From contig WBMZ01009046.1 in assembly GCA_013400975.1 (NCBI GenBank), positions 89,864 to 153,863 of the forward strand: a stretch of DNA of 64,000 bases, in the 5' to 3' direction. The stretch is from Atrichornis clamosus (taxonomy: Eukaryota; Chordata; Aves; Passeriformes; Menuridae). Made by a program: the position numbers and the translations under genes. Within the stretch, counting starts at the first letter, position 1. Every line of letters starts with the position of its first letter. This document shows positions 13,110-25,846 of the stretch, piece by piece. A model generated the notes under the pieces. The model did not search any database. It worked only from the letters and a program-made list of their open reading frames with translations, and was not told where the DNA came from.

Positions 13110-13514
13110 TATTTCCCTTTTAAAATCTGCAAGTGCAGTGCCTTACTAAAAATGCAACATTTTGAGCTACTATTATAATTCCCTCTGGTAAATAAAGCAA
13201 AATTCTGTGTTTAAGTGAATTTAGTTACAATTATCCTATTACAACCTTGATTCCACAATTCGATGATTTGACCCTGATGCTTATACACTGCCACACTGAA
13301 ATTGTGGTTTAAAATTTGGTGAAACTTGTCCTGAAGTAACTTAAGTATCTGCAATGGTGTCACTGAGGCTAAAGACATTTAAATTGTATTTATCCACTTT
13401 TAATTTATGAATTACAGAGTTTACTCTACACTGCTTGAAATAACAACCATGTCATTTTAACCACTTCTTACTCCACATAGCATCCTTGCTGAGATTTTAA
13501 CCAGGTAAGTAGAT

Positions 13515-14395
13515 GACATGGTGGGCAGAAAATTGGAAAGACAAAAGGGCTTCATTGCCAGTACGACATCCAACTGGCAGATGGTTTCTAGTGGTGTCTC
13601 GCAGGTGGTGATACTGGGGGCAATACTGTTTCACATCTTCATTAACAGCCTGAATGACAGAACAGAAAGCAGGACTACGGACAATGTGATGTTGGGAGGA
13701 GTTCAACACAGGCAAAGGCAGTCAAGATTAAATAAGCCCCTGTACCAGCACACAGCTGAGTGTCAACTAGTTGGAAGGCAGTTTTTCAAAAAAACTCTAA
13801 AACCTATAAGTGCTGGTAGACAAGTTGAGCATGAGTCCAGAATGTGCCCTTGCAGCACAGAATGCCAGCGACATCCGGGGCTGTATTAGACGGCATCTAG
13901 CCAACCCAACACAAAAATGATTCTTCCTCTCACTCAAACGATTCTGCAGCTAGACTATAACTAGAGTATCACATCCAGGTTTTTTCTGCCCAGTTAAAAC
14001 AGACATTGCAAAATTGGAACAAGTTCAGTAGAGCACCACAGAGATAGCTACGGGACAGAACACATGGCATACAGGAACTGCATGGTCTGGGCCTTAAAGG
14101 AAGGTTATGGAGGGATCTTGCTGTTGTTTACAACTACTTAGGGGAATGGTGTAGAGAAGATGGGGTCAGGATCATCTTAGAGTTCCAGAGTTTAAGCAAA
14201 AGAAGCAAAAGACACATGCTGGAACACAGGAAAGTAGAAGTGATAAAAGGAGGACAAATTTTACTATGATGGTGGTCAGACAACAGAATAGACTGCACAG
14301 ACAAGTTGAGGAATCTCCATCCCATCAGCTGGACAAAGTCCTAAGCAACCTTCTGTTACTGGACCGGCTTGACCTGTGGGGGTCCCTTCCAAGAA
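13515..14395 (+). mobile_element. CR1 LINE fragment with reverse-transcriptase remnant
   Basis: The plus strand encodes a decayed reverse-transcriptase segment, SSGVSQVVILGAILFHIFIN, which matches the family pattern GVPQGS.LGP.LF..FIN. Further 3' the sequence follows the CR1 order: the acknowledged C-terminal region, then 'gcaccacagagatagctacggga', and a 3' part with ggacaaagtcctaagcaacc and ggtcccttccaag. Many indels and stops are present, and no tail octamers are left. It lies about 400 bases 3' of another CR1 end and is antisense to CTNND2. It looks older than the fragment at 32100. Confidence 0.75.
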
Positions 14396-16267
14396 AAACA
14401 GATCCAGTAATACCAAATTCTATCTTTATTGCACTGGCAGACTGAAGCCTTCCTTACAACCTGAGAAAGTGACCTTACTTTTTAAGAGTATTTTCCTAAG
14501 CTACCCAGTTAACTTAATTTTCTAGGCTTACATGGACTAAAAGGAGGCAAACTGGCACAAGATCATCTACTGCCCTCATGAATTTCACAGTATACGTATC
14601 CCAGACTGTTAGGAATTATTTAATAGCTAAGACTGCCCACAAAGACAAGCAAATTTTCATTGTTGATTACTTTACCGCACATTGATAAGGGTTTATAAAC
14701 CACCAGCAACAAGGCAGCTTTTATTTCCATTTCTTTTTGTAGGGCAGGGCTTGACTATCCACTGAAAACTCTCAAAACTACCTCTTTGAAGGTGTTTCTC
14801 TGATTACGTTTGCTTAAAATCTTCATTCTGGAGTATAGGAGGGATCGTATCTAAAACACTCAATCATATATAGCTCCTTTTCTAAAAAAATAAAGACCTT
14901 CAATTATAGGAGTTAACAACATGCTGTTTTATTTTGCCTTAACCTGATCTTTCAATTTGCACTACTCATATTACATACCTATAAAAAAAGCATGGATTTA
15001 AGCAGTAATGCATATAAATGCTTTCTTAGGTTCTGAAGTTCAGTCTATCATCATAAAGTATCATACATTATACATAGATAAAATTGCTAACACTAGGGGG
15101 TAGTCCCTGAATCTTCTTCATGTTCACACAATCTCTTGCGTAACACAGCCACAAGAGGAAGCAAAAGGAAAATGAAAAAAATAGTAACACTGATGATTGT
15201 ATCAGTAATACCAGATTTCAAGTAATTTTATAGAGATGCCATGGCGAGATCAATGGGGCTTTGAAGCGGATTCTAAGGGTTCTCCAGGCTTTCCTTGGGA
15301 ATAAAACTACATTTCTTTGTTTTTGTTTAATTGAATCCATAGAGCTATTAAGTAGTAGAATCACTGTCTTACCTTATGGAATTATGATAATAAGGCCCCT
15401 CAGCAAAATGATTATTTCATCACTTATCTCAGATGACGAGAATTTATTACCCTTTTAATATTTTGCAACTGTGTATTACAAAACTGCTGCTGTTCAATCC
15501 CAGCAGTTATAAGCATGAAACAGCAGATTTTGATTTTTTTAAATATTGCTTGTTATGTAGGGGTACAAACTGATTTTTTCTGAGACCTATTCAACCAATA
15601 ACAAAAGTAAGAGCCCAGAAATGACCAGAAACCTAACACATAGTGGCAGTGCTTCCAGCCAGTCCAGACAGTGCCTTTTTAGAGATACTACATGCTCATA
15701 AGGGTACAATATTCATCAGGAAACACAGTAATTCATTTGCAAAGGCTGAAGCAAAAGACCATTATTCTGCTTTCTGTAATCAAAAGGATATTTGAAGTTT
15801 TAATGATGTTATTTGGAACAAGAGCCTTTAACAGTAAAACCCATAATAAATGATGGAAACAACTAGGGTATGACTTAGTTCTTACAAGCAAAGAAATCCT
15901 ACGTCAAAGTACTTTATGAAGAGCAATTATACAGTATGAAAACAGAAGTCTCTGAAGATGGCATGCAAAAACCAACAACTATGTGACTGATTTGCTTTTT
16001 TATATCTGTTAAAGACTAAACTAACACATGCACACATGTATTTGGGCACAGAGTGCATATAACCCAACAAAAAGTATCATCACCTTCTGCGTATACTGGG
16101 CAACTGCTAACAACCAGCAAGGGTCAGGAATGGAAAGAAAAACTAAATTCAATTTAACTGCATTGAGATTTATTTAAAATGCCAGTTGTAAGAATCCAGA
16201 CATTCATGATGTTTTCTAGTCTCACATTCTTTGAACACCGACTCTCTGGTATCTTCTACTTTGTTGT

Positions 16268-16788
16268 TGTCCTAGTTTTGTCCAAGGACAGGGCTAATTT
16301 TTTGCAGTAGCTGTGATGGGGCAGAGCCTGGAGCCGTGTGGATGTGGTCGAGACATTGTGCTATTCAATACCATTGTATGTCATGGCTGGGCAGCAGGGG
16401 AAAGGGACTCTCTCTTGCTTCTCTGAAGAGGGGCCACTCCTTTTTCAGGGGAACAAGCAGCGAACAGAGTGGTGGGATAATGCTGGTCCCAACTGGAGGG
16501 CTTGTCCACCATTGTTTTTCACTGTCTTGAGCTTGAGGGAAAAATGTAGGCGTGGACGGTCTGTCCACTAGTTTGTTCACTGTCCTGGTTGGTGAGCAAT
16601 TTTTGCCTATAAGTCATCCTCTTTTTGTTATCAACTTTGTTGCTCTTACTGTCTGTTTTCTTATCTCATTGCAGCTTCCAGTAAATTGTTCTTATCTAAC
16701 TTAGTATGTCTGCCATTTGTCTCTCTCACTGGAGGGGATGGGAAGAGGGGAGCAGCTTGTGGTTTTTCACTATAGTGGGAGCACTACA
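16268..16788 (+). mobile_element. LTR-like element (probable solo LTR of an endogenous retrovirus)
   Basis: It starts tgtcctagttttg with a following gacagggctaatttttt, and ends near gagcactaca, so it has a TG...CA frame of about 520 bases. A TATA-like box (ctataag) lies near 16607 and a polyadenylation-like agtaaa at 16680-16685, followed by the ttcttatctaactta motif that recurs in avian LTRs just after the poly(A) signal. I see no matching target-site duplication, so the exact ends are uncertain. No internal retroviral genes are next to it. The orientation is antisense to CTNND2. Confidence 0.65.
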
Positions 16789-19700
16789 TTAAGGAATACA
16801 ATTTTGCAACCATGACAGCTGTATTTTTATCCTATGAAAATGAGACATTCTACGGTGCAAATTTTCATCTAATAGTTGATGACAAAGATCTGTGCTGCCT
16901 ATTCACAGGTATTTTCCTTCTGTGTTAGCCTAAAAGTTACTCCTCCTGTGAAGGGACATAGAAATCTTTTAGGTCCCTGAAATCAACATTTTCTACCTGT
17001 GTCACCTTTGTGAACGGTGTTTAGGTTTTGTCTTTAACATTCTTCCTTTTTAAGCAGTTGGAAACATGCAGAAGACAATTTGGGGACACTAAAACAGAAG
17101 TGGAAGTATCTCTCAAAAACCACATATGGTGAGAGGGACATTGTGTACTGCCCAATTCACATGTCAACATCTAACTTGGGAACTAGGATTAAATGAGATT
17201 TTTCAGAAACAACTGCACTTACTTAGAGAGTGCAAGGATGTAGACGCACAGAAAAAATTACTGTTAATATGAATGAAAGCAATCTATAGGTACTTTAAAT
17301 TTAATCAATATACATTCATCCTTTTTTTTCTTATTGGTTTGAATTTTTCCATTTCTCAGATCCACCTCCAACATCCTTTGAAACTACAGTGCCCCAGACC
17401 CATTCTCAGGGTCTGCACATGCAAGAAGAAAAGGACATTACCTTCATCAAATGCTAATTCACCTGCCATGTTCTACTCTCTTGCACTGACATGTGTCATG
17501 AATAGGAGTTTGAGTTTCTTCAAAGGGAAGTGCTTTTAGTAAAAAATGCCGTATATGTCATTTCTATCATTTGAAAATCACATAAATTGACATGTATTTC
17601 AGGGGAAAACACTATTTTGAGTCTTACAGAGAGTAAAACTAGCTTTCTGTTCCATGAATAGAAGTTGATATAGAACAGGTTGAAAACATGTTTTGATACA
17701 CTTACCTGTTACTGTAAGGCTCTGACAAAACTTGGATTTTCAAAGTTGCTCTGCCATTCTCATGGATTTAAAAGTACTTTAAAAATTACTTTGGCAGATT
17801 CTGAGATTCGCATTTCTACCTTTGTATATTTTATGGAATATGTGACTAAATTATACACACTTTTTAGATCAGAACTCCAAATTTTCAAAAGATAAGTAGC
17901 ACTTCTCAGCATGAACATACTGAGAAACAGAGATGAAAATTAATATTAAATTGTTTGAAATGTCAATCTTCTGAGTGAGAAAAGCAGATACAGTTACAGT
18001 TTAATTGCTTGCTACCTTGTGCAGGAGAACAGAATAAAACAGAAATTGTTTATCTCAAACAAAATGTAAGGTGCAGGTCAGGGCACTTTCTTATGTGTGA
18101 TATGCACGTCAGTGAAGTGAAAAGGCACATCCTTTGGCTGTTTTTTGTTTCTTTGGTGGTGGTGTTTTCGGTAGTCACACTGAATTTAGACTTTCCTGGG
18201 CCACCTCCACCAGATTTTGCAGCTTTTATGATTTGCACTCAGAATTTAATCTTAAGTAATACTGAATGTGAATACAAATAGACAAAACCTATAATAAAGA
18301 CTTTAAGGTTTATAAATTTTAAAGCATTATATGGCATTATTTAAAACTATCCCATCATCTAGATGAGCTGTCATGGTGCAATACTGAAGAGGATTCTCTT
18401 GAAACCAGCATTTAAAATAGAAATGCAGACATTTTACAGGCATTGTCCCATAGTTTATTCTACTTCAAGGAATAGCTGACTTACAGTTGGGTTGTGGTTA
18501 GTATTTGTGAAGCATCTTGATCTTACTATGGTAGAGATGAAATGCTGTATGATTCTTTGACTTGGCATTACAAGGAAAAACAGATATGTGAAAGCAGTAT
18601 CCTTCATTATCCTAGATTTGAGCTCGCATGCAGTTATTTCTGCTGTTTTCGGTGACAATGAAAAATTGTAGTGCTTTTTCACTACTTGCCCTTGCGAAGT
18701 CTACTGACCTAATTAAAGGGGAGCAGGACAGTACTTCGTATCACCAAACAACTTCTAAGACGGGATACCACTTCTCTACCTTCAGTCACACAGAAGTTGG
18801 CTGTTGAGTCTCTGGCTGCTTCTCTAGGTTCTCACAAAGGACCCATTACACTGTAAGATCAAACACTTTAGGTGATAGAGGTAAGTGAGATGAACACCTA
18901 GACGTGCCATTTTCTCTCTGCTGTTCAGAAGCCTACCTGACTACTTGAAACACCATTTTTTTCAGATGGTTCACGAACAGAGAAATCTCTCTAAATCCAG
19001 ACAGGTGTACTTAGGCAAAAGGGAAGTTCAGACGTAGAAGAGTTAATCTAGTATTGAAAACGTTTGATCTTGACTTTGATACTAAAAATAAGAATTCAGT
19101 TTTACCAATGCTAGTTTTCCTCCTAAATCTCTTCATATGAGAATGTTATTTAATAAGAAACGACTGAGGCTGAAAATCTTTTCTAACCTCTGTAACTACC
19201 ATGTCTGCTTGTCAGAAATGTATTTCAGAGAAACTAGAGCAAAAAGCAATGTGCAAGTGGCTTAAGGCGTATGAAAAGTCAACATCTCCTTGACATAAGG
19301 CCTTTACACTGCGGTGGAAAAAATACTTAACATTTAAATATTTATCAGTTTAAATTCTCAGCTTACTTATTTATATAACACTAGAAATCAGGGAGTCCAG
19401 ATGTTGTCATATAGGTGTTATAAAACATCAAAGTTTAATTATGCATTTACTAATTCAACTAACATTTTTCTCTTAATTGATACAGAGCAAGAAGCACCAG
19501 TTATTAATGCATGACAATATGCTTAATTTCGTAAATCAGCTTCCTCAACTTGTTGACGACAGCCTGTTCTCATTCAGGTATCTATTTATTGCTTTGCACA
19601 GCTCAACTATCAAACACAAAAACTGAAGTGCAATAAAAATGGACACAAATTAAACAAATTGCAGCATATATTATGTTTACACCTTCTTCTGAACAAATGT

Positions 19701-20239
19701 ACCAATTTCTGATTAGTGCTTTCTGGCATCTTCTGCACTGCAAATTTATGTCAATTTAACATTTCAGTGACTAAGATACTTTAAAAGTCAATTAAAAATT
19801 CAATTAAAAAATTCAGTGTCTCTCAGATCCTTGCAGATGCCTGTGTGAGAAATTCAAAAATGCTAACATCTAAAAATGAGAAAATACTGCATGTAGGTAA
19901 TCCTAAGTGGGATGAAAGCTGCATATTTGATTCAATCATCTCCCAACACATCCCCATATTCTCTATCAATGTACGTTACTAGGACTTAGCTGCTGTTCTT
20001 GCAAGTACAAAACTGAGCACTCTTTTCACTTGGATTTATTAGTAATCCTGAAACAAAATGCGACCATGTTCTAAGACAGGAGGACCCCATGTAGCTGTTT
20101 ATACACCAGAAGAGACATCTTCTGCTGTGAGAATGCAAATACTTGTTTCTGATGTGTTTTCAGCCTCACAGCTGAAAAGCAATCTTTCCAAATGTCGATA
20201 TCACACTTTGAAATAACATACCTGACCTATCTATGAGTG

Positions 20240-20293
20240 CTAAGCCAGTCAAGGCGACCTTGTAAGGTTCCTTCCAACATGAATTATTCTGCA
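20240..20293 (+). mobile_element. CR1 LINE 3'-tail remnant
   Basis: A short plus-strand piece with ccttgtaaggttccttccaa, then catgaattattctgc, resembles the CR1 3' end just before its tail. It is too short to be sure. Confidence 0.5.
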
Positions 20294-20971
20294 AATCTGA
20301 CAATTCATTAGAGTCGTGAACTCTGATAAATCTTTCAGTCAAACTTTCTCAAGTTTAACAATAAAACTTTGAAGCAAACACCAGATATTCCAGGCACACA
20401 AACAGACCCACATTGCTCATGAGATCACAAGACATACACGCCTTAGATTTTTTTTATCACTAAACAGCGGTGATATGGTAATACGGGGTGAGATCCATTT
20501 GATCACATTTTAGATAAAATAACTCACTTTCTTTGAGTCTCTCTCAGTCACCTATAAGGAAGTCTAATACAGGTACTTTAGACGAAGGTTAGCAAGGTTA
20601 AGCATTTTCTGGTGCTCATTAACAATTTAATTGATATGCTATCTTTGAATTGTGTATGTATCTTATAACTGCATTACCGACAGATGAGTAGTGAATAGAG
20701 GATAATTCAATACTGACACCCTGTAGCTCCCAACTCAGTAATAATTACTTAAAAATGACTCCTGCTACGGGCTCTGTTTCAAGACCTCATTCAAAACCTT
20801 GTGAAGGCAGAAGAAATTGTACCACTAGCTTTACTTATCTGAATCAAGCTTTTACAGCAACAATCACAAAAAGGATGTGTTACGTATTACAACACTTGAC
20901 TTATCCCATCAAACTCCCTAAAATCTAGAGCCCTGAATAGACACTTGGATTCACCACACATTTTATGGGCA

Positions 20972-20994
20972 GAGATACATAAAGATACATAAAG
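20972..20994. repeat. Short tandem duplication, about 11-base unit
   Basis: agatacataa is repeated twice in direct succession within intron sequence. It is a local slippage product. Confidence 0.8.
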
Positions 20995-22501
20995 ACTTGT
21001 TTTCTACACAGTACAAGAAGTCAACAAAAACCTTTAGGTGGAACTGTCCCCCTGTTTTTCAAGGGTGAGTGATCAAAATAGTGTGGCTTGAAAAAAACCC
21101 CAAACTTTTATTTAACCACAAAAATGCAGGCCAGGAGGCCAAGAGGAAGAATGGCTCTTTTCAATTACCAGCACAATACTTCTCTTAATCAACATTGACC
21201 CAGAACAGCATTAGAAACCATTGACAGGAAAAAACGAAACTGATAGAAAGACTTGAAGCACAAAACTGTTTTATGCATTTTACCTCCAGCTCTGCATTCA
21301 CTTCAAAGCCTGTACCCTGTGGACTTACCACTAAACACTGTGACAGGCAGTGCTAATACATGTTCCAAATTTTACTTCGAGAGGACAAATCCTATATTGT
21401 ACATATTCTGCTGTACGTGAATAGTGACAAATTTCTCATTTGGGGCAGCTTGAAAAATCAGCTTAACTCTTCTGAAAAACTATCTATTGCACTTTAAAAT
21501 GTCACAATAATTGCCATTTAAAATAAAAGGTAAATGCTGTGCATATACAAGAACAAGGAAAATGCAAATTTTGTGGATAGAGAGCCATCCTTTAAAAATT
21601 TCATGGGGACAGTCTGCAACTGCTTGTGTAGGTAGAATAACAAGTCACATAGTTTTCAATTAACGGTACAATTCATAATCTCTTTTGTTAAAGAGGTCAT
21701 GGATAGCAGCAGAGAAGAAAAATGCTGCCTGTCTTTCAGAGAAAAGAGATGAAGCTGGCTTGTTTGGAAAGCCTTCTCACATGCAGAGTGGGTAGAAGGA
21801 ATAGCAAGAAGGGAGGCTGCTGCACCAGTGCTGGTTGGGAAACTCCCAAGGAAGAAAAGAGAGTTCATCTACAGTAGGACATAACACTACAGTGCAGGCT
21901 CAGGTAACTCATAGAAAGCTCCCCAAAAGTTCAGATGATGGCGTGGAAGGTGTTCGAATCAGAAAGCCACCGAAGATTGCTGGGGCAGACTGCAAGGAAA
22001 CAATTCATTCTGCAAAGATGCTATTTACAGGAGACGGGTTTACTTTTAAGTTTTTCTGCTCCACCCAGCTGATCCAAGTTTCCTCTATTTAAAGAAAAAC
22101 CTGTTATATTAAGTTGGCAATTTCTGATACTATTCCAACAAAATGTGGCTTTAGAGAACAAAAGTCTGTAGGCACGCTCACTGTAGGGTAAACAGTGGGA
22201 CACCTCTGGTGTGAGGTGTTGGCCTGACCGGCTCTGCTGGAAGCACTAGGTCTGCAGGTAATCCTTCAGTTAAAATTTGCGTTCCCAGGGGAAAGAGCAT
22301 TATGTCATATCCTCAAACTAAGGCACCTGTATAGCCCTGAGGAACACAGAAGGGTGGGTTTGTTATTCTACTTTCCCCTTGTGGATGTTACAGGCCTGGG
22401 TGCAGAGAGATTTCAGCTTCCTGACAGGCGTCTGTGTGAAAGCAAGGCTTTCTCAAGGACACTGCAGGAAAACAATTCAGAAGTATTGTAAACTACGGTC
22501 T

Positions 22502-22714
22502 TGTTATGAGACCAAAGAAGAAAATATATGAGGTAAGAGTTACTGGGTCCAGCCAATCCCTCTGGGGGGTGGTTGGTCAGTTATCCAATAACCTTATGTC
22601 AGTCCAGCATGCTAAAGTATATAAGCACCTTTGCAAATTAATAAAGTGTCGGTTTTTTCATCTACATAAAACCGTCCGTGTCATTACTCACTGGACATCT
22701 GCTCACTAGCGACA
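22502..22714 (+). mobile_element. Candidate compact retroviral LTR
   Basis: The piece begins tgttatgagacc and ends ctcactagcgaca, again a TG...CA frame. It contains CCAAT-type motifs (gccaatccct, tccaataacc), a TATA box (tatataagc, about 22617-22625) and AATAAA at 22640-22645, only about 15-20 bases further on. This close TATA-to-poly(A) spacing is the layout of alpharetrovirus-type LTRs with a very short R region. I found no flanking target duplication and no retroviral genes beside it, and the 5' boundary could lie further upstream. An ordinary promoter-like intron segment is the alternative. Confidence 0.5.
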
Positions 22715-25695
22715 CCCCTCCTCCCCGTTTTTTCCTGAGAGAAAGGGAAAGATGAAGAAGAAGGAAAGAACATGGGGATGGCATAACTGCAGAGGTCATC
22801 AATATAGCTTTTAGAGGACCTGTGGAATAGAAGTGATTTTCTTCTAAGTGAACAGTCAAAAATAAATAAAAGTGATTTTTGGTCAACTCAATGGCATCTA
22901 GTAGGGCTGGGGGTAGAAGCTAATGGACCTGTGGAGAGGCTTAGCAGGGACAGAACCTGCTTCAAGGAAAGAAAAGAAGCCTTCCAAAATGCTTACTGAG
23001 CACATGAAAAGAAGCAGGAAATTGCTGGGGTACCAGAGGGACACAGCGCTGTTTTGAAGCCCTGACCACTGAAACCAAGGAAGAACAAAACAGGCAATAG
23101 CAGCAGTGAGTCTTTCCCTCAGCTGTTGCACTGCTGGAAGGGAGACAAGGCTGAGAAACCTTTCCTTCACATGCACTCTTGGGAAGCAACAAAGAGCGTG
23201 ATTGTTTTATGCAGACAAGGGTCCTGAAAGTCAAATGAAAATGAACGTGGTCTGACCTGTGACCAGGAATGCACCTGGGCAGTATGCTCATGGAGGGAAA
23301 AACTGGGTGCTACATTATTTATACCAGCACTAAGTAGCCCAGGTCTACCATGGTTTTGTTTGAGTGCAGTTTAATTTTGGGAAGGAGAAAGACAAATATG
23401 TCTGCTGTCTTGGCCAAGGGACACACGGCACATTGCAATGAAGAAGGAGAAAAAAGAGGGTCCTTTTAAACACACGGAACATGCCTGAAATGAAACCCAA
23501 GACGAAGACCTCACTATAAATACAGAAAATGTTGCTATAGGGATGACTCAGATAAATTATAAGAGAAGCCTCACACCAACCTTTAGCAATATAACAAAAC
23601 AGTTGATAGATTTGTGTGAAAAACAAAACAGATTGGTCAATTCAATGAAGTCTAGTATGAAACTTCCGGCCATTTGAGAAAAGGGTCTTTTTGTTTGTTT
23701 TGTAGCACAGTACAGGTGAGTCTGGATTTTAGCAAGCTTTCCTATGTATTTTCCAGGTGCCTCAACAGTGATTTATGGGCTGCTAGGCAGCAGTAGAATT
23801 AAATATATTATTCTCTAGCACATTTCAGTAAAAAATCATCAGCCAGGAATGGAATGACAGCACCACTGAAAAGAAAGCTTCATATAGGCATTAAAAAACC
23901 CCCAACCAACTCAATTCTAGCTATGTAACTTTACTATATATAGAGTTGGAAAATTCTCCTTTAAAAAAGGTTATCTTATGGGGGAAATTCCAGCTTGTGA
24001 GGTAGAGTTTGTCACCACAGGAATGTGATGCACAAACAAAAATCATAATGAGAAAAAATAAATAGCATGTTGATTCCAGTTAGGCAGAAAGATGCTTGAG
24101 CAACTACCCTGATAAAGCAAGACCCTCTTGAGTCTTCCTTTCCATAACAACAGCTAAGGCATCCTGCAATATGCGGAACTGCAATATCACAAAAATGGAT
24201 GGCCTACCACATGATGTTTAGCGTTTCTAAAAGTCAGCTCTATCACAGGCCCTATTTGCTAAAAAATACTCAGGAACAAGAGCAGTAATGACCACTATTA
24301 GTGTTTCTTTGAAGTTCAGTGATGAAAGTCAAAGAAATGAACATAAAAAGTTCACAGCTGAAATGGTTCAAGAATTATAGTTGTTACTCCCCTATCATAT
24401 TGGCATGTTTGGACCTTTTTAAGCTGCAGCAAATTAGTATTGCAATTATGAAGTACAGAATAACCCTACAAATAACATACATCAGAACAGCACTATACAG
24501 TTATTACTAGGTGGCTACATAAATAAATTTATTAGTTATTGTTTTCAACAGACTTTTCCCACCTTTTTAAAATTCATCTTTGCTTTTATCACATGGTCCT
24601 CAAGAATTCAATAAATATTAAAATGTTGGGGTTGTGCAAATTTACTATCCATAATTTGCCCAGTATTTTGAATGGCACATCAGATTAAGACAGTTCAATT
24701 CCACATGTATAGTCTTACATTCCTAAATGAAATTTGCAGATTTGGGAACATTAGTACAATATGTGAGAGGAGTGATGGCCTTGTTTTAACAACTCTCAGA
24801 GAACTGCTGCAATGAAGCATTACCCCTAAAACACCACTGGATACAAATAATAAACATTATTATCATAGTATCTATTTGTGGAATTCTGTAATTAAAAACA
24901 GAGAAGGAGAAGTATGCTGTAATGATAACAAACCAACAAGTTAGCAAAAATGAACAGAAGATATGCTCTTAATGTACAGAACAGAAATAATTTTATCATG
25001 ACTGTTGAAATAGTTATAAATCAAGGACGTGATTATTTAACCAAGACAGAACATAAAAGTTAAACGACCCATGATGTTTGGAAGAATTTCAGCTAAAAAA
25101 ACCCCACCAAAAGCCTAAACAAAATAAAAAAGTTCTAAACCCCTGTGTCCTCACCATATGTTCAGAATTCAGGGACAATAATGATTTACATAAGTTATTG
25201 TCCTTTTTCTTAACTACATATTTGTGGATCAAGAATCAATCAGTTCTCTTGTTGGAGCTACTAATCTGTCCAGTAAACTCCTGTAACCATCTTAAAATTT
25301 TTATGATTTGTCACTTCATGACTCCAAAGTTACTTGCAATAGGTAATCTGAGGATCAGGAGTGGGTGTTCTACTTAGATCCTTGATCTGGGAAATGCAAG
25401 TGCTACTGCCAGCCTAGGAAGGAAGCGCTAAAGCAGAACAAAGCCATTGCTTTCTTACAGAGTTTACAGCATGAGAGATCAAGAAACATTGCATAATGTT
25501 TAATTAATTTAACAATTCCTTGATATATACTAGCAAGTTGTCACATAAAATCTGAAAATGACACACTAGAGAAAGAATTAAAGAAATTGTTCTAGAAATG
25601 TGAGAATAATTTCCATTGTGCTCATTCTACTGCAAACTGGAAAAAAAAAAATCCCCAAACCCGCAGAATATATAAATTGTTTGGAAAGAACATAC

Positions 25696-25846
25696 CTATT
25701 AACTCCTTATTTCTGACATCTAAGGCCATGTTTCGTAAAGCTGTAGCAACTGCACATACCACCCGGTCATTGTCTATCCGAAGCAGTTCCACCAGTATGG
25801 GCAATCCTTTTTCTTTGCGGACGGCAGCACGGATGTACACTGACCA
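25696..25846 (-). CDS. CTNND2: CTNND2 internal coding exon (armadillo repeat, fourth of four)
   Basis: This exon is 151 bases: 50 complete codons plus the first base of the next codon. It encodes one armadillo repeat, starting [16 protein letters not shown], passing through [13 protein letters not shown] and ending [15 protein letters not shown]. The repeat is nearly invariant across the p120 family, so on its own it would not separate CTNND2 from PKP4; WSVYIR and the linked exons do. The minus-strand acceptor is gtctttgcag and the donor is gtatgttc. Translation upstream of the acceptor or past the donor gives intronic sequence, so the real coding part is confined to these borders. The next exon should begin with the rest of a Gly codon and KYAMRDL-like sequence. 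I did not find it between 1 and 25695, so the following intron is probably longer than 25 kb. Confidence 0.97.

Larger units (their letters stand above)
1..25695 (-). other. CTNND2 intron downstream of the last visible exon (continues off the window)
   Basis: This region follows the donor of the exon at 25696-25846, so it is taken as intron. No sequence matching the next delta-catenin exon was seen. Nested in it are several CR1 fragments, a telomere-like tract, a TJP1 retrocopy and two LTR-like elements, each listed separately. In 1-4400, 5770-6830, 6910-8240, 9580-12880, 14400-16260, 16790-22490 and 22720-25690 I recognise only AT-rich unique-looking sequence and short simple repeats. The part at about 2860-3530 is noticeably richer in G and C than its surroundings, without a gene signal. 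Confidence 0.75.
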
